The position numbers were made by a program, and so were the translations under genes. A stretch of DNA of 64,000 nt from an uncultured Eudoraea sp. GTDB taxonomy: Bacteria > Bacteroidota > Bacteroidia > Flavobacteriales > Flavobacteriaceae. The notes beneath the pieces were generated by a model. The model ran no database searches. It was not told the DNA's origin and saw only the letters and a list, made by a program, of their open reading frames with translations. The stretch lies in the NCBI GenBank assembly GCA_947258405.1, contig CAMYIE010000006.1, forward strand, positions 19,077 to 83,076, given 5' to 3'. The first letter of the stretch is position 1. Each line of letters begins with the position of its first letter. Of the stretch, positions 8,010 to 17,036 are shown one piece after another.

Positions 8010-8089
8010 CTTTCTATTTTATTTCCGGTTCTAATTGTCGCAACAGAAAATGGCACATCGTACTTCGTACTTCCCACCTCGCACCTCAA

Positions 8090-9625
8090 CTAACCTAACC
8101 AACCTTCCCTATCCAAACTCCTGTACTGAATGGCTTCAGCAATATGATGATCTGCTACTTCATTCGTCTTCTCCAAATCCGCTATCGTACGTGCCAATTT
8201 TAGAATACGATCATAAGCCCTGGCAGTTAAGTGAAGTCGATCCATAGCACTTTTTAGAAGTTTCAGTGATGCGCTGTCAAGTATGCAAAACTCTCGTATT
8301 TGTTTGGTGTTCATTTGTGCGTTGTAATGGATATTTTCAAAATGACTAAAACGGAAGGTTTGCAATTCTCTGGCTGCCAAAACTCTGCGCCTAATTTCCA
8401 GACTTTGCTCCCCTTTGCGCTTGTCTGAAAGCTTTTCAAAGGGAACCGGGGTCACCTCGATATGCATATCGATCCTGTCGAGTAATGGGCCGGATATCCT
8501 GCTGAGATAGCGTTGCATTTCGGCAGGGGTAGATGATAGTGGCGCATCAGGATTCCTGAAATAACCACTGGGGCTTGGATTCATACTGGCTACCAGCATA
8601 AAACTGCAGGGATAGGTGATGGTGAATTTTGCCCTGGAGATGGTTACTTCCCTGTCTTCCAGAGGCTGTCTCATTACCTCCAACACACTGCGTTTAAATT
8701 CCGGTAGTTCATCCAGGAAAAGCACGCCATTATGCGAAAGTGAGATCTCCCCGGGCTGGGGATAGGTCCCCCCCCCTACTAAGGCAACGTCAGAAATAGT
8801 ATGATGCGGACTCCTGAAAGGGCGTTCATGCATCAGACCATGCTGCTTTAATTTCCCAACCACCGAATGTATTTTTGTGGTTTCCAATGCCTCCCTGACG
8901 GTCATAGGCGGCAGGATTGTTGGTAATCGTTTAGCGAGCATAGTTTTACCCGAACCAGGCGGACCGATCAGTAAGATATTATGCCCGCCGGCAGCAGCTA
9001 TTTCCATACAGCGCTTCACACTTTCCTGGCCTTTGACATCACTAAAATCGTGTGTAGAAACCACCGCCTCAGTCTGGGAACGATCTGCAAAACCTGATGT
9101 GAAGGGTGTAATACTGTTGTGTTGCTTTAAATGATCGATCACCTCGGTAATATTTGAAACACCGTACACATCCAGATCACCTACGATTGCGGCTTCTTCA
9201 GCATTAGCCATAGGTAGTATAAATCCTTTATACCCATCCTCCTTTGCTTTAATAGCAATAGGAAGCGCCCCTCGTATTGGTTGCAGGCTGCCATCGAGTG
9301 ATAATTCACCCATGATCAGGAATTCTTCAAGTTTAGGTGCAAGTATCTGACCGGAAGCCGAAAGTATTCCCATTGCCAGAGGGAGGTCATAAGCAGCACC
9401 TTCCTTGCGCAGGTCTGCAGGGGCCATGTTGATGGTGATTTTCTTGCCCGGAATTCTGAAACCATTGTTTTTCAGGGCTGCTGCAATCCTGAAGTTGCTC
9501 TCCTTAATAGCATTGTCGGGCAGGCCCACCAGATGATAGCCAATACCCCGGTCAATATTGACTTCTATTGTAATAGTAGTGGCCTCAATCCCAAATACCG
9601 CTCCACCATAAACCTTTGATAACAT
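8090..9625 (-). CDS. comM: ComM/YifB-family Mg-chelatase-like AAA+ ATPase
   Basis: The 511-residue protein has the full YifB/ComM architecture. An N-terminal ChlI/Lon-protease-like domain (GAVFGIEATTITIEVNIDRG, then GLPDNAIKES) is followed by the AAA+ core with Walker A GPPGSGKTML near residues 219-228, Walker B GVLFLDELPEF, and the C-terminal Mg_chelatase_C domain with RAYDRILKLARTIADL. In naturally competent bacteria ComM is a hexameric helicase that promotes branch migration during recombination. The 3' end (RSLDREGWLG) recurs as remnants near 0.9, 4.4 and 4.66 kb. The stop codon directly abuts the repeat unit at 8000-8090. Confidence 0.95.
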   Translation of the reverse strand: MLSKVYGGAVFGIEATTITIEVNIDRGIGYHLVGLPDNAIKESNFRIAAALKNNGFRIPGKKITINMAPADLRKEGAAYDLPLAMGILSASGQILAPKLEEFLIMGELSLDGSLQPIRGALPIAIKAKEDGYKGFILPMANAEEAAIVGDLDVYGVSNITEVIDHLKQHNSITPFTSGFADRSQTEAVVSTHDFSDVKGQESVKRCMEIAAAGGHNILLIGPPGSGKTMLAKRLPTILPPMTVREALETTKIHSVVGKLKQHGLMHERPFRSPHHTISDVALVGGGTYPQPGEISLSHNGVLFLDELPEFKRSVLEVMRQPLEDREVTISRAKFTITYPCSFMLVASMNPSPSGYFRNPDAPLSSTPAEMQRYLSRISGPLLDRIDMHIEVTPVPFEKLSDKRKGEQSLEIRRRVLAARELQTFRFSHFENIHYNAQMNTKQIREFCILDSASLKLLKSAMDRLHLTARAYDRILKLARTIADLEKTNEVADHHIAEAIQYRSLDREGWLG

Positions 9626-9875
9626 AATACGCCATGTTCATCAACACTAAGATAAGAAAGAAATGATTCATATAGAATATTATCTATAATATATGCGATT
9701 TAAATCTATATATGAAGTAATTAATTATGAGGTTTAAAGCATCAATTATAGAAACTAGTCTTGCTAGAGCACGGCACGTTGGTTGATTTCGAAGACAATA
9801 CCTGATATCGGATAAATTTAACCGCCTAGCAAATAGGACAGTTATTTAAACTAATAATTGGTTAAATTTGGGGTC

Positions 9876-10355
9876 ATGCATTTTCTAAAACTAATATTTT
9901 CCATAACGCTGATCAGCACATGCTTTGTTGGTGAAGCTCAATCTTTACGATATCAGATTTATGAAGAATCGAAAGGATGGCATCCCTGGGTAAAAGAGAA
10001 TACTATAGTTGGGGAAAGAGGCAAAAGGATCGAGGCGATTAAGATATTACCCTTCGATTTTCCTCCTGGAGCTTCTCTTCAGTACAGGGTTCATATTAAA
10101 ACTGATGGGTGGCAACCCTGGACCAATGCCGGGGAAACCGCGGGTACTGAGGATGAAGACCGCAGAATTGAGGCCATAGAAATAAAGCTTACCAATTTTC
10201 CAGGGCAATCGGTTTGTTATTGGATCTGGACGGGATACAGGGAAAGCACTACCAGAGATGTTCCCAGAAAGTATGAAGCCTGTGATGGTCAGTTGGCAGG
10301 AACAACACAAAGAAGAAAACCTCTTGAGCAGCTGAGAATTTGGCTCACTCCCTGA
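9876..10355 (+). CDS. Secreted protein with ChW (clostridial hydrophobic W) repeats
   Basis: I use the ATG at 9876, giving the signal peptide MHFLKLIFSITLISTCFVGE. A TTG 18 bases upstream is less convincing. The mature protein carries repeats of the ChW type. The clearest is YRVHIKTDGWQPWTNAG, then ETAGT and RRIEAIEIKL. An N-terminal repeat has KGWHPWVKEN and KRIEAIKIL. A degenerate third ends DGQLAGTTQRRKPLEQLRIWL. ChW repeats are best known from surface proteins of clostridia and streptomycetes. About 137 mature residues are nothing but repeats. The gene stands alone, convergent with the uptake operon that ends at 10420. Confidence 0.75.
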   Translation: MHFLKLIFSITLISTCFVGEAQSLRYQIYEESKGWHPWVKENTIVGERGKRIEAIKILPFDFPPGASLQYRVHIKTDGWQPWTNAGETAGTEDEDRRIEAIEIKLTNFPGQSVCYWIWTGYRESTTRDVPRKYEACDGQLAGTTQRRKPLEQLRIWLTP

Positions 10356-10419
10356 TCATTACAAAAAATCCACTATTTTGAATGGAGCGATAGGACTATT
10401 GGATAATAGAATGTAGCTT

Positions 10420-12210
10420 TTATTCTACAGTAAATTGTTTTCTAAGCGACACCGGTTCCCCTTCTGAACTATATCCTTTTAGTTCCACCTCGAATTTTCC
10501 CTTGACATCTGATGTAGAAAATCTGTAGACCGTGTAATCATTACCAAGTGCGATATCTGGTACCCAAAAAAGCTGATATCTGAAATCAGGTATGCGGGAA
10601 GCATCTGAATCATTAATATAATCTGCGAAATAATAACGCCTAACAGGCTCGGGCCTATCGACTTCTCTTCTCAATAAATGTTCTCTATAAAGCGTTTTAT
10701 AGAATTCGCCAGATTTGGTTTCCAGTGAAAGCAGTCCCTGAAAAATTTGTGATCCAACTAAATAACGGTCACGGGAAAGTGAAATCGATCTGATTTCTTT
10801 GGAATTATAATTCACTAAATTCTTGTGATCCTGAATAAACAATCCATCCACAAAAACCATGGGAAGTAATCCTCCTGCATCGAGGTAACCAACGAGAGGG
10901 CGCACACCAAAGGTAGGGTCCTTTTCGCCGTTCTCATCGATCCAGGCATTATCAACGATCTCTACCATGGTCTCTCTTAATGTATTGAATCGTGTATAGT
11001 CGTCCAGGAAAAATCGCTGCTGATAGTTCCTGTAAAATGGAATATCTTCTGCCGGGTTTACAATAGTGTCCGATTTGGCAATGGCATAAGCATTTTCAAT
11101 CTGGTTGTGAATGCTACGTTCCAGAATCGCTGCTTCCAGATCATCAGATAAAGTGAATTCAACAAAATCTTCAGGTTGGTAGTCCGGTACTGGTGATGGA
11201 TCGAGTTGTAATTCATACTGTTCCCTGTCTTTGCTCAAAAATTGAAATACTGCCTGAGTACTACTTATGGGCGTATCCAGATTATAATAAAATCTGCCAT
11301 CTGCATTAGATTGTACAATTTCAACTACGAAAGGATCGCCTGGTAAAGAGAGTATAACTTTAATTCCTGCAGCTGGTTGTCCATCGTTTCGGTTCACCAC
11401 GCGCCCACTGAATAACTCACCCCGTAATTCTGGCATAGTACCCGGATTGCTCATGTTCCGTGTCCAGAAGCTGCCATACTTGCTCCATACTTCTATTGAA
11501 GGCTCTTGCATTTGTGGGAAGCTACTGTCCACCTTACGCACAGTAAGGGAATAATGACCACCAGTCGCCGTATATCTAAGTGGCTCAAGCGTGATATTCA
11601 CTGGTGAACGGGTATTAAATGAGGTATCGTTGAGTGTCATGGATACGATCTGATCTCCCTTCGATTCGAATTGTAAAATTTCGGCCTTCCTGGGCACGGC
11701 CGTTACGGTGGTGCTATCAGGATTTATACTGTCTTTTGAAATTTTTTCAAGATATGTCTCTGCCGTTGCCTTATAGGGGTTTATGATCAGTAAGTTGGAT
11801 TCAAAATACTGGTTTTCGGCCCTGCTCAGCATCCAGTTGGTATAGGCCTTTAACTTATAACTCCCGGTCGGCAACTCGGCCGGAATAGAAAAATCTCCGG
11901 TTCCGATACCGTTATTTAATCTAATCTTATGCCTGAAAATCGTTTCACCCTGGCTGTTATAAAGCTGGACATACCCAATTTTGCTGAGGTCACTCAGTTT
12001 TTTTTCATTAAGATTGAGACAATATAATTTGTAGTAGAGTCTTTCTCCAGCAAATAAAAGCGTATTACTCTGATGAAGGTAAATACCTTCCTGAGCAATT
12101 ATACCAAAACCCTTAGGACCAGTGGCATTATTCTGACCCAATACCGGCATGGTTATGAACGTGGCCCATAAAAGCGTCACTAAAAATAAATTGCTTACTT
12201 GTCTCAGCAT
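10420..12210 (-). CDS. Large secreted MG2-like protein with a plug-like C-terminus
   Basis: This 596-residue protein has a signal peptide ending near LGQNN. The first domain (IAQEGIYLHQSNTLLFAGE, then LPTGSYKLKAYTNWML) resembles the macroglobulin MG2 domain. A carboxypeptidase-regulatory-like beta sandwich follows (ELFSGRVVNRNDGQPAAGIK, DGRFYYNLDT). Near residues 460-510, PMVFVDGLFI, IRSISLSRD and QGLLSLETKSG resemble the plug of TonB receptors, but no beta-barrel follows. It is the last gene of the operon 16979-10420, 10 bases after the DUF4249 gene. It probably sits at the outer membrane with the receptor. Confidence 0.7.
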   Translation of the reverse strand: MLRQVSNLFLVTLLWATFITMPVLGQNNATGPKGFGIIAQEGIYLHQSNTLLFAGERLYYKLYCLNLNEKKLSDLSKIGYVQLYNSQGETIFRHKIRLNNGIGTGDFSIPAELPTGSYKLKAYTNWMLSRAENQYFESNLLIINPYKATAETYLEKISKDSINPDSTTVTAVPRKAEILQFESKGDQIVSMTLNDTSFNTRSPVNITLEPLRYTATGGHYSLTVRKVDSSFPQMQEPSIEVWSKYGSFWTRNMSNPGTMPELRGELFSGRVVNRNDGQPAAGIKVILSLPGDPFVVEIVQSNADGRFYYNLDTPISSTQAVFQFLSKDREQYELQLDPSPVPDYQPEDFVEFTLSDDLEAAILERSIHNQIENAYAIAKSDTIVNPAEDIPFYRNYQQRFFLDDYTRFNTLRETMVEIVDNAWIDENGEKDPTFGVRPLVGYLDAGGLLPMVFVDGLFIQDHKNLVNYNSKEIRSISLSRDRYLVGSQIFQGLLSLETKSGEFYKTLYREHLLRREVDRPEPVRRYYFADYINDSDASRIPDFRYQLFWVPDIALGNDYTVYRFSTSDVKGKFEVELKGYSSEGEPVSLRKQFTVE

Positions 12211-12220
12211 TTTAATATCA

Positions 12221-13432
12221 TTATTCTTCGGTCCAAAATTCGGGTACTTCGATGCTTCCTATTTCCGTGCAATCACCGCAAACACGGGGTACAACCAGGT
12301 AGGGGCCTTCATTCAGAGGTGGGTCCTGATTTAGGTCCAGATAGCGTATAATATTGGCCTCAACCTGAACTCTTAGGACGCAGCCTCCCTCATTAGCAAT
12401 GACCGGTGCTGATGGCATACACGGATTTACATAAGGAGGTAAAGGTTCCCCCGGGTAGAAATCCTCATAATTGAAAAATAATCGTTTTTCATCAACGGTT
12501 GCAACATCGAAATAGCCCAGCACTTTTTCATTCCCATTGGTATCCGAGCTCACATTGCCATTGAGGAATCCCGGTTGAGTGCTCGAAAACAGGCTTTCTA
12601 TGCTCGAAAATTCGTTTAAAGTTTCATAGAACGCATAACTCTGGTCGGACTGTATCAATTGACGTACTTGGATTGTATACCGGTGTGAAATAATATAGTC
12701 CTGGTTGCTGATAAAACGAATCAGAAACCGGCTTATTCTGTCTTCTTCCAGGTCGTTGGTCTGAAATTGTATAATATCTGTCGAGAAATCGGTACGGTAA
12801 CACGTCTGCTCTTCGCTTTCCTTTGGCACTAATTTTACAGCGCAGGGACCAACTAGCTGAGAATCATCCGGGGCCAGATCGTCCGGTTTCCACCTGGGTG
12901 CTATAATCCTAAAAGTTTCCTCGTAGGTATATCGATAATTGTTCGAAGAGTTGGTCTGATCGAAACTATCGGCATAAATAGCGATACCGTCTACCCCATT
13001 ACTATCAACTATTCTTTCGGCATAAATACTATCCAACTCCGTAGTGGGCGGAAGTTCCATGGCAGACGAACTATAGCCACGACCATCAGAAGTGGTAATA
13101 TTAAGTGTATAGTCCCTCCCTGTAATGGCCCCGAATTCTGCTACAGACCTGTAAATACCTGGTTCGCTTTCTACAAAGGCAAAACTACTACCCTGATCGT
13201 CTGTCACCCCGACAGTGGCACTGGTCTCGCTTTCCGGACCATCTTCCTCAAAAGCAAAGGTCCTGCTCAGGTATATTTCCTGAGTTTTTACTTCGTCCGT
13301 AATAGTAGCTTCCACCACCAGGGCGCTTTCAAAAGTGATCGTTTCGGGTTCAAATTCTTCAACACAGGTGGTCAAAAACAACCCTGCCATAAGGATCGCA
13401 CTATTTTTTAGTATTGTTTTTAACTTCTTCAT
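12221..13432 (-). CDS. DUF4249 outer-membrane lipoprotein
   Basis: I take ATG 13432 (MKKLKTILKN) as the start; a TTG nine bases upstream is unlikely. The lipoprotein signal ends LFLTTC, and the mature region begins VEEFEPE. The pattern of DUF4249 follows: LVVEATITDEVKTQEIYLSR, a transthyretin-like segment with GIYRSVAEFGAITGRDYTL, and PPTTELDSIY. DUF4249 proteins are typically encoded directly after a TonB receptor with an STN/carboxypeptidase-like N-terminus, as here (11 bases apart). They are thought to be accessory surface lipoproteins. The C-terminal Cys pair (CVLRVQV, CGDC) could form disulfides. Confidence 0.88.
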   Translation of the reverse strand: MKKLKTILKNSAILMAGLFLTTCVEEFEPETITFESALVVEATITDEVKTQEIYLSRTFAFEEDGPESETSATVGVTDDQGSSFAFVESEPGIYRSVAEFGAITGRDYTLNITTSDGRGYSSSAMELPPTTELDSIYAERIVDSNGVDGIAIYADSFDQTNSSNNYRYTYEETFRIIAPRWKPDDLAPDDSQLVGPCAVKLVPKESEEQTCYRTDFSTDIIQFQTNDLEEDRISRFLIRFISNQDYIISHRYTIQVRQLIQSDQSYAFYETLNEFSSIESLFSSTQPGFLNGNVSSDTNGNEKVLGYFDVATVDEKRLFFNYEDFYPGEPLPPYVNPCMPSAPVIANEGGCVLRVQVEANIIRYLDLNQDPPLNEGPYLVVPRVCGDCTEIGSIEVPEFWTEE

Positions 13433-13443
13433 CTGCAACAAAA

Positions 13444-16200
13444 TTAAAACCTGAAATTATAGGTTATTGTAGGTATGGGAATGGCAAATATTGAACTTTG
13501 ATATGCTTTTATCTCCCCATTCTCCGTCACAAAAAAGACAGAAAATGGATTATTTCGACCAAGCACATTATAAATGGAGAAATTCCAAAAGCTGTGGGCT
13601 AATTTATTGGTTTTATGATTTCCCTCCATATTGAAACTTACATCGAGTCTGTAAAAGTCGGGGATCCTAAACGCATTACGGTCGCTATAGAACACAAAAT
13701 CTGCGTTGTTAAAATTAAAGCTGCCTATAGGGTATGTAACTGGTCGGCCGGTCTGATATACAAAATTTGCCGAGGCACTAAACCGTTTTGTAAACTTATA
13801 ATTGGTTACTATGCTTAGATCGTGTGGCTTATCGAAATTGGAGGGGAAGTATTCTCCATTATTAACTGTCTCTTCTGGAAACTCACTATCGAGCCGGATA
13901 AACGAACGTGAATAAGTATATCCCAGCCAGCCATTTAGGCGACCTGCATTCTTCTTCAAAAGAAACTCAATCCCATAAGATCTTCCATCGCCTTGTAAAA
14001 CATCGGTTTCCAGCGTTTCGTTCAACAATAACTGTGCACCTACCTTGTAATCCAGGATATTCTCAGATCGTTTGAAATAGCCTTCCAGGCTTATCTCGTA
14101 ATCATTACCATTAATATTTTTATACAGACCCAGCGATGCCTGATATCCCTGCTGTGGTTTTATATTCAGATCCGAAAGTTTCCAGGTGTCGGTCGGGGAA
14201 GCTGTAGTATTATTGGTCAGCAGGTGTATAAATTGATACGTATTGTTGAAACTGGCCTTGATCGAGAGATCTTCTGCCAGGAAATAACGGGCAGAAATAC
14301 GTGCTTCAGGTCCGCCGTAGGTTTCAATTATTTCATTATTGCCAAATTGCCTCACCTCTACCAGAGTCCCCGGGTTTTTTGGCAGGTTTTCTTCATAGAT
14401 CCGCTGTTCTGCTTCTCCCAATGCTGCGTAAAAGGCATATCGAATTCCGGCATCAATAAGGAATTTATCGCTAACCTTAAAGCTGTCAGAAATAAAAACA
14501 CCTCCTTCAAGCGCCTGTTCTCCTGGGATTTCCACTGGTGTTATTATAGATGCTGCATCCAATGGATCTATCGAACCCGGATCAACGCGATAATATTTGG
14601 CCGAAACCCCATAGTCGAACGTATGGGCTTCGCTATGCAAATACTTCATTTTTAGTTTAAGTTCGGTTTCGTTGATCTTGTAACGAAGATCAAAATTGGT
14701 ATCGGTTAGTCCATCGAACTCAATATTGAACTGATACTCACTGTTGGCCAACGATACCACTGCCGTATTTTTCTCATTGAATTTATGGTCCCATTCCAGT
14801 GATAATATCCTGTTGCTAAACCGAAAGAGCGAATCCGAGGTCACGCTAAAAGCGTCCTTGCTGTAGTATCCGGTGGCTTTTATTTCGTTATTCTCATTAA
14901 TGACATGATTGTACTTTCCGATGACGTCGTAAAATGAAGCCTGACTATTTTGTAGTTCCGGTTCATCTAATGCGCGTAAAATCCAATCGGAATAAGTGGC
15001 CCTTCCCCCCACAAGTAAACCTGATTTGCCTTTTACAATCGGTGTTTCGAGCATTAGATTTGCTGTTACCGGACCAATTGATCCTTCTCCGGAAAACTTA
15101 TCGGTATTGGCATCCTTGGTATTAATATCGAATACCGATGAAAGTCGCCCACCGAATTCCGCAGGGATTCCACCTTTATATATGCTTACATCTCCTGTGG
15201 TAAATGGATTTAAGGCCGAAAATATCCCGAAAAAGTGCGTTGGATTGTACAATACTCCTTTGTCGAGTAAAAACAAGTTCTGATCAACCCGGCCACCCCT
15301 CACGTTGTACCCCTGGGCACCTTCACCGGCAGTTGTGATACCCGGAAGAGTTACCGCCGCCTTAAGAATATCTCTTTCTCCCAAAACCAGTGGAATAGTT
15401 TTTATTTTTTCAACCTCAAGTACTGTCACCCCAGTCACTGCTGCGGATACGTTTCTATCGGTTTCACCACTTACCACCACCTCATCGAGTTGTGTGAAAC
15501 TTTCCTCCATACTGAAATCCAAGGTGCCGTTATTATAAATGATCACCCTTTTCCGATTGGTGCCAATCCCAAGGGATCTTGCCTCCAGTATATTAACACC
15601 TGCTGGTAATTCTATACTATAACGCCCATCAGCATCGGTAGTAGTTCCAAGGTTGGTTCCCTGTACGATGATTGCGAGTTCGGGAATGGGCTTAGCTGTT
15701 TCAGAATTTAGTGCCACTCCTGAAAGCGTAAAATTCCTTCTGCGGTTATTTCGTGTTTGCCTGCCGATACGGACCGTTTCCATTGCCCGGAGTTCTTCCA
15801 CCTGTTCCTCATTTACGAAAAGCGGGTTTACCTCATCTTCCAACAGACCTGTGACCTGTTGATCTTCTTCGCCGAAATACTCCTCTGGCAATTGATCAAT
15901 TATAATATTATTACGGGTCAGGATTACCGATCCCTCATCGGTTAGGAAATAGTTTATCAGCGTATCCCGAAAAATCTTATCCAACACTTCATCCAGAGGT
16001 GTATCGTTGAAATCAGCAGTAACACGTGATTCTCCCAGCCATTCCTCAACAAAATAGAACTTAAGCCCGGTTAGCCCTTCGATATTTGAGATAACTTCAT
16101 CGAGGGGGGTGTCGTCGAAAGAAACGGTAATACGCTCTTCCTGGGAATACCCTACAGCAACAAAAATCAACATGAAAAATAGTGTAAAGATCTTTTTCAT
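13444..16200 (-). CDS. TonB-dependent receptor with STN and carboxypeptidase-like domains
   Basis: This 918-residue outer-membrane transporter has a signal peptide (IFTLFFMLIFVAVGYSQ). The STN domain follows at about 22-95, containing two DTPLDEV repeats, then a carboxypeptidase-regulatory beta sandwich near 160-235 (GVALNSETAKPIPELAIIV) and the plug near 240-370 (VRGGRVDQNLFLLDKGVLY, FGGRLSSVFDI). The C-terminal barrel ends YNFRF with a terminal Phe, as expected for BAM substrates. STN domains often signal to FecR anti-sigma factors, but none is encoded nearby. Its ATG overlaps the stop of the preceding gene by 4 bases, and DUF4249 follows. Substrate unknown. Confidence 0.93.
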   Translation of the reverse strand: MKKIFTLFFMLIFVAVGYSQEERITVSFDDTPLDEVISNIEGLTGLKFYFVEEWLGESRVTADFNDTPLDEVLDKIFRDTLINYFLTDEGSVILTRNNIIIDQLPEEYFGEEDQQVTGLLEDEVNPLFVNEEQVEELRAMETVRIGRQTRNNRRRNFTLSGVALNSETAKPIPELAIIVQGTNLGTTTDADGRYSIELPAGVNILEARSLGIGTNRKRVIIYNNGTLDFSMEESFTQLDEVVVSGETDRNVSAAVTGVTVLEVEKIKTIPLVLGERDILKAAVTLPGITTAGEGAQGYNVRGGRVDQNLFLLDKGVLYNPTHFFGIFSALNPFTTGDVSIYKGGIPAEFGGRLSSVFDINTKDANTDKFSGEGSIGPVTANLMLETPIVKGKSGLLVGGRATYSDWILRALDEPELQNSQASFYDVIGKYNHVINENNEIKATGYYSKDAFSVTSDSLFRFSNRILSLEWDHKFNEKNTAVVSLANSEYQFNIEFDGLTDTNFDLRYKINETELKLKMKYLHSEAHTFDYGVSAKYYRVDPGSIDPLDAASIITPVEIPGEQALEGGVFISDSFKVSDKFLIDAGIRYAFYAALGEAEQRIYEENLPKNPGTLVEVRQFGNNEIIETYGGPEARISARYFLAEDLSIKASFNNTYQFIHLLTNNTTASPTDTWKLSDLNIKPQQGYQASLGLYKNINGNDYEISLEGYFKRSENILDYKVGAQLLLNETLETDVLQGDGRSYGIEFLLKKNAGRLNGWLGYTYSRSFIRLDSEFPEETVNNGEYFPSNFDKPHDLSIVTNYKFTKRFSASANFVYQTGRPVTYPIGSFNFNNADFVFYSDRNAFRIPDFYRLDVSFNMEGNHKTNKLAHSFWNFSIYNVLGRNNPFSVFFVTENGEIKAYQSSIFAIPIPTITYNFRF

Positions 16201-16979
16201 GACTGTGATTTGGGTTGGCTTTGAAGTAAAAGGTCTTCAATTCTGTTAACCAAGGCGCTCATAAATGCATCCATATCCCTGCTACGCAGCCTCTTGTTCT
16301 GCTGATAAAAATTCTCTATTTCTTTTTTGAATTGTGGAAACAAGACATTGATACTTTTTTTCTTTCCAATTGGACTGTATTCACCGTTAAATTCAAGGAG
16401 ATATTCTTTTTTCAGATCGACGAATTCATAGTAGAGCGATCGCCTGTCCTTTCGTAAAAAATCATTCTTCTGATGTTTAGCCAACAGACGCATATGATCT
16501 TTATCCCAAAGCAATTCGTAAAACCCCTTGCGGCCAGAAGCCTCAGAAATATTACTTATATTGACAAAAACGGCGCCGTCGATTGTGAAATTCGATACTT
16601 TGTCTTTGAATAGCAATAAGGCACCTCCTCCAAGTTGATCATTGAGCTTGATCAGCAGCTGGTCTCCAAATACGTCATATCTCATTGGGACATTGGTAAA
16701 TAACTGACCTGCGTATTTCACTGTGCCGTTAATCCATGCTGAAGACTTGTAGAATTTGATCTTTTCATTAATTGTCCGATAGGTCTCTTTATATATTATA
16801 CCATCATACAAAGCTGTATTTTCAAGGCCTACCTCTTGATCGAACCAATTCAGGTATGAAACTTTTTGTGGTTTTTCCTGGGATCTTATCGTGAAACTAC
16901 CCGATAGTATGAGTGCGAAGGTTACGAGTCGGAAAAAAGCTGTGAAATTCTTTGGAATCAAAAGTATTCTATTTATCAA
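16197..16979 (-). CDS. Secreted protein of unknown function heading the TonB receptor operon
   Basis: The product is 260 residues long with a signal-anchor-like N-terminus (LVTFALILSGSFTIRSQ). The body is a probable beta-rich domain (ENTALYDGIIYKETYRTINE, YDVFGDQLLIKLND, VSNFTIDGAVFVN) and the C-terminal 60 residues are helical and charged. The stop overlaps the receptor start by 4 bases (ATGA), so it is the first gene of a four-gene unit with receptor, DUF4249 and MG2-like protein. Similar short secreted proteins precede STN-type receptors in flavobacteria, but I cannot name the family. Confidence 0.72.
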   Translation of the reverse strand: MINRILLIPKNFTAFFRLVTFALILSGSFTIRSQEKPQKVSYLNWFDQEVGLENTALYDGIIYKETYRTINEKIKFYKSSAWINGTVKYAGQLFTNVPMRYDVFGDQLLIKLNDQLGGGALLLFKDKVSNFTIDGAVFVNISNISEASGRKGFYELLWDKDHMRLLAKHQKNDFLRKDRRSLYYEFVDLKKEYLLEFNGEYSPIGKKKSINVLFPQFKKEIENFYQQNKRLRSRDMDAFMSALVNRIEDLLLQSQPKSQS

Positions 16980-16984
16980 ACAAT

Positions 16985-17027
16985 AAAAAAAGCTAAATAC
17001 GGCAATACGGTTTCGTCATATTTAGCT
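16985..17027 (-). terminator. Terminator after the penicillin acylase gene
   Basis: Read on the minus strand, the 9-bp stem AGCTAAATA/TATTTAGCT encloses a 19-base loop and is followed by a T-rich run. It lies directly after the acylase stop and before the uptake operon start. The plus strand also ends in a T-run near 17033-17038. Confidence 0.65.
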
Positions 17028-17036
17028 AATGGTTTT

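Noticed and set aside
8035..8247. A plus-strand frame of 70 codons over the comM 3' end
   Set aside because: It is antisense to the conserved ComM C-terminus and to the ACTTCGT repeat.
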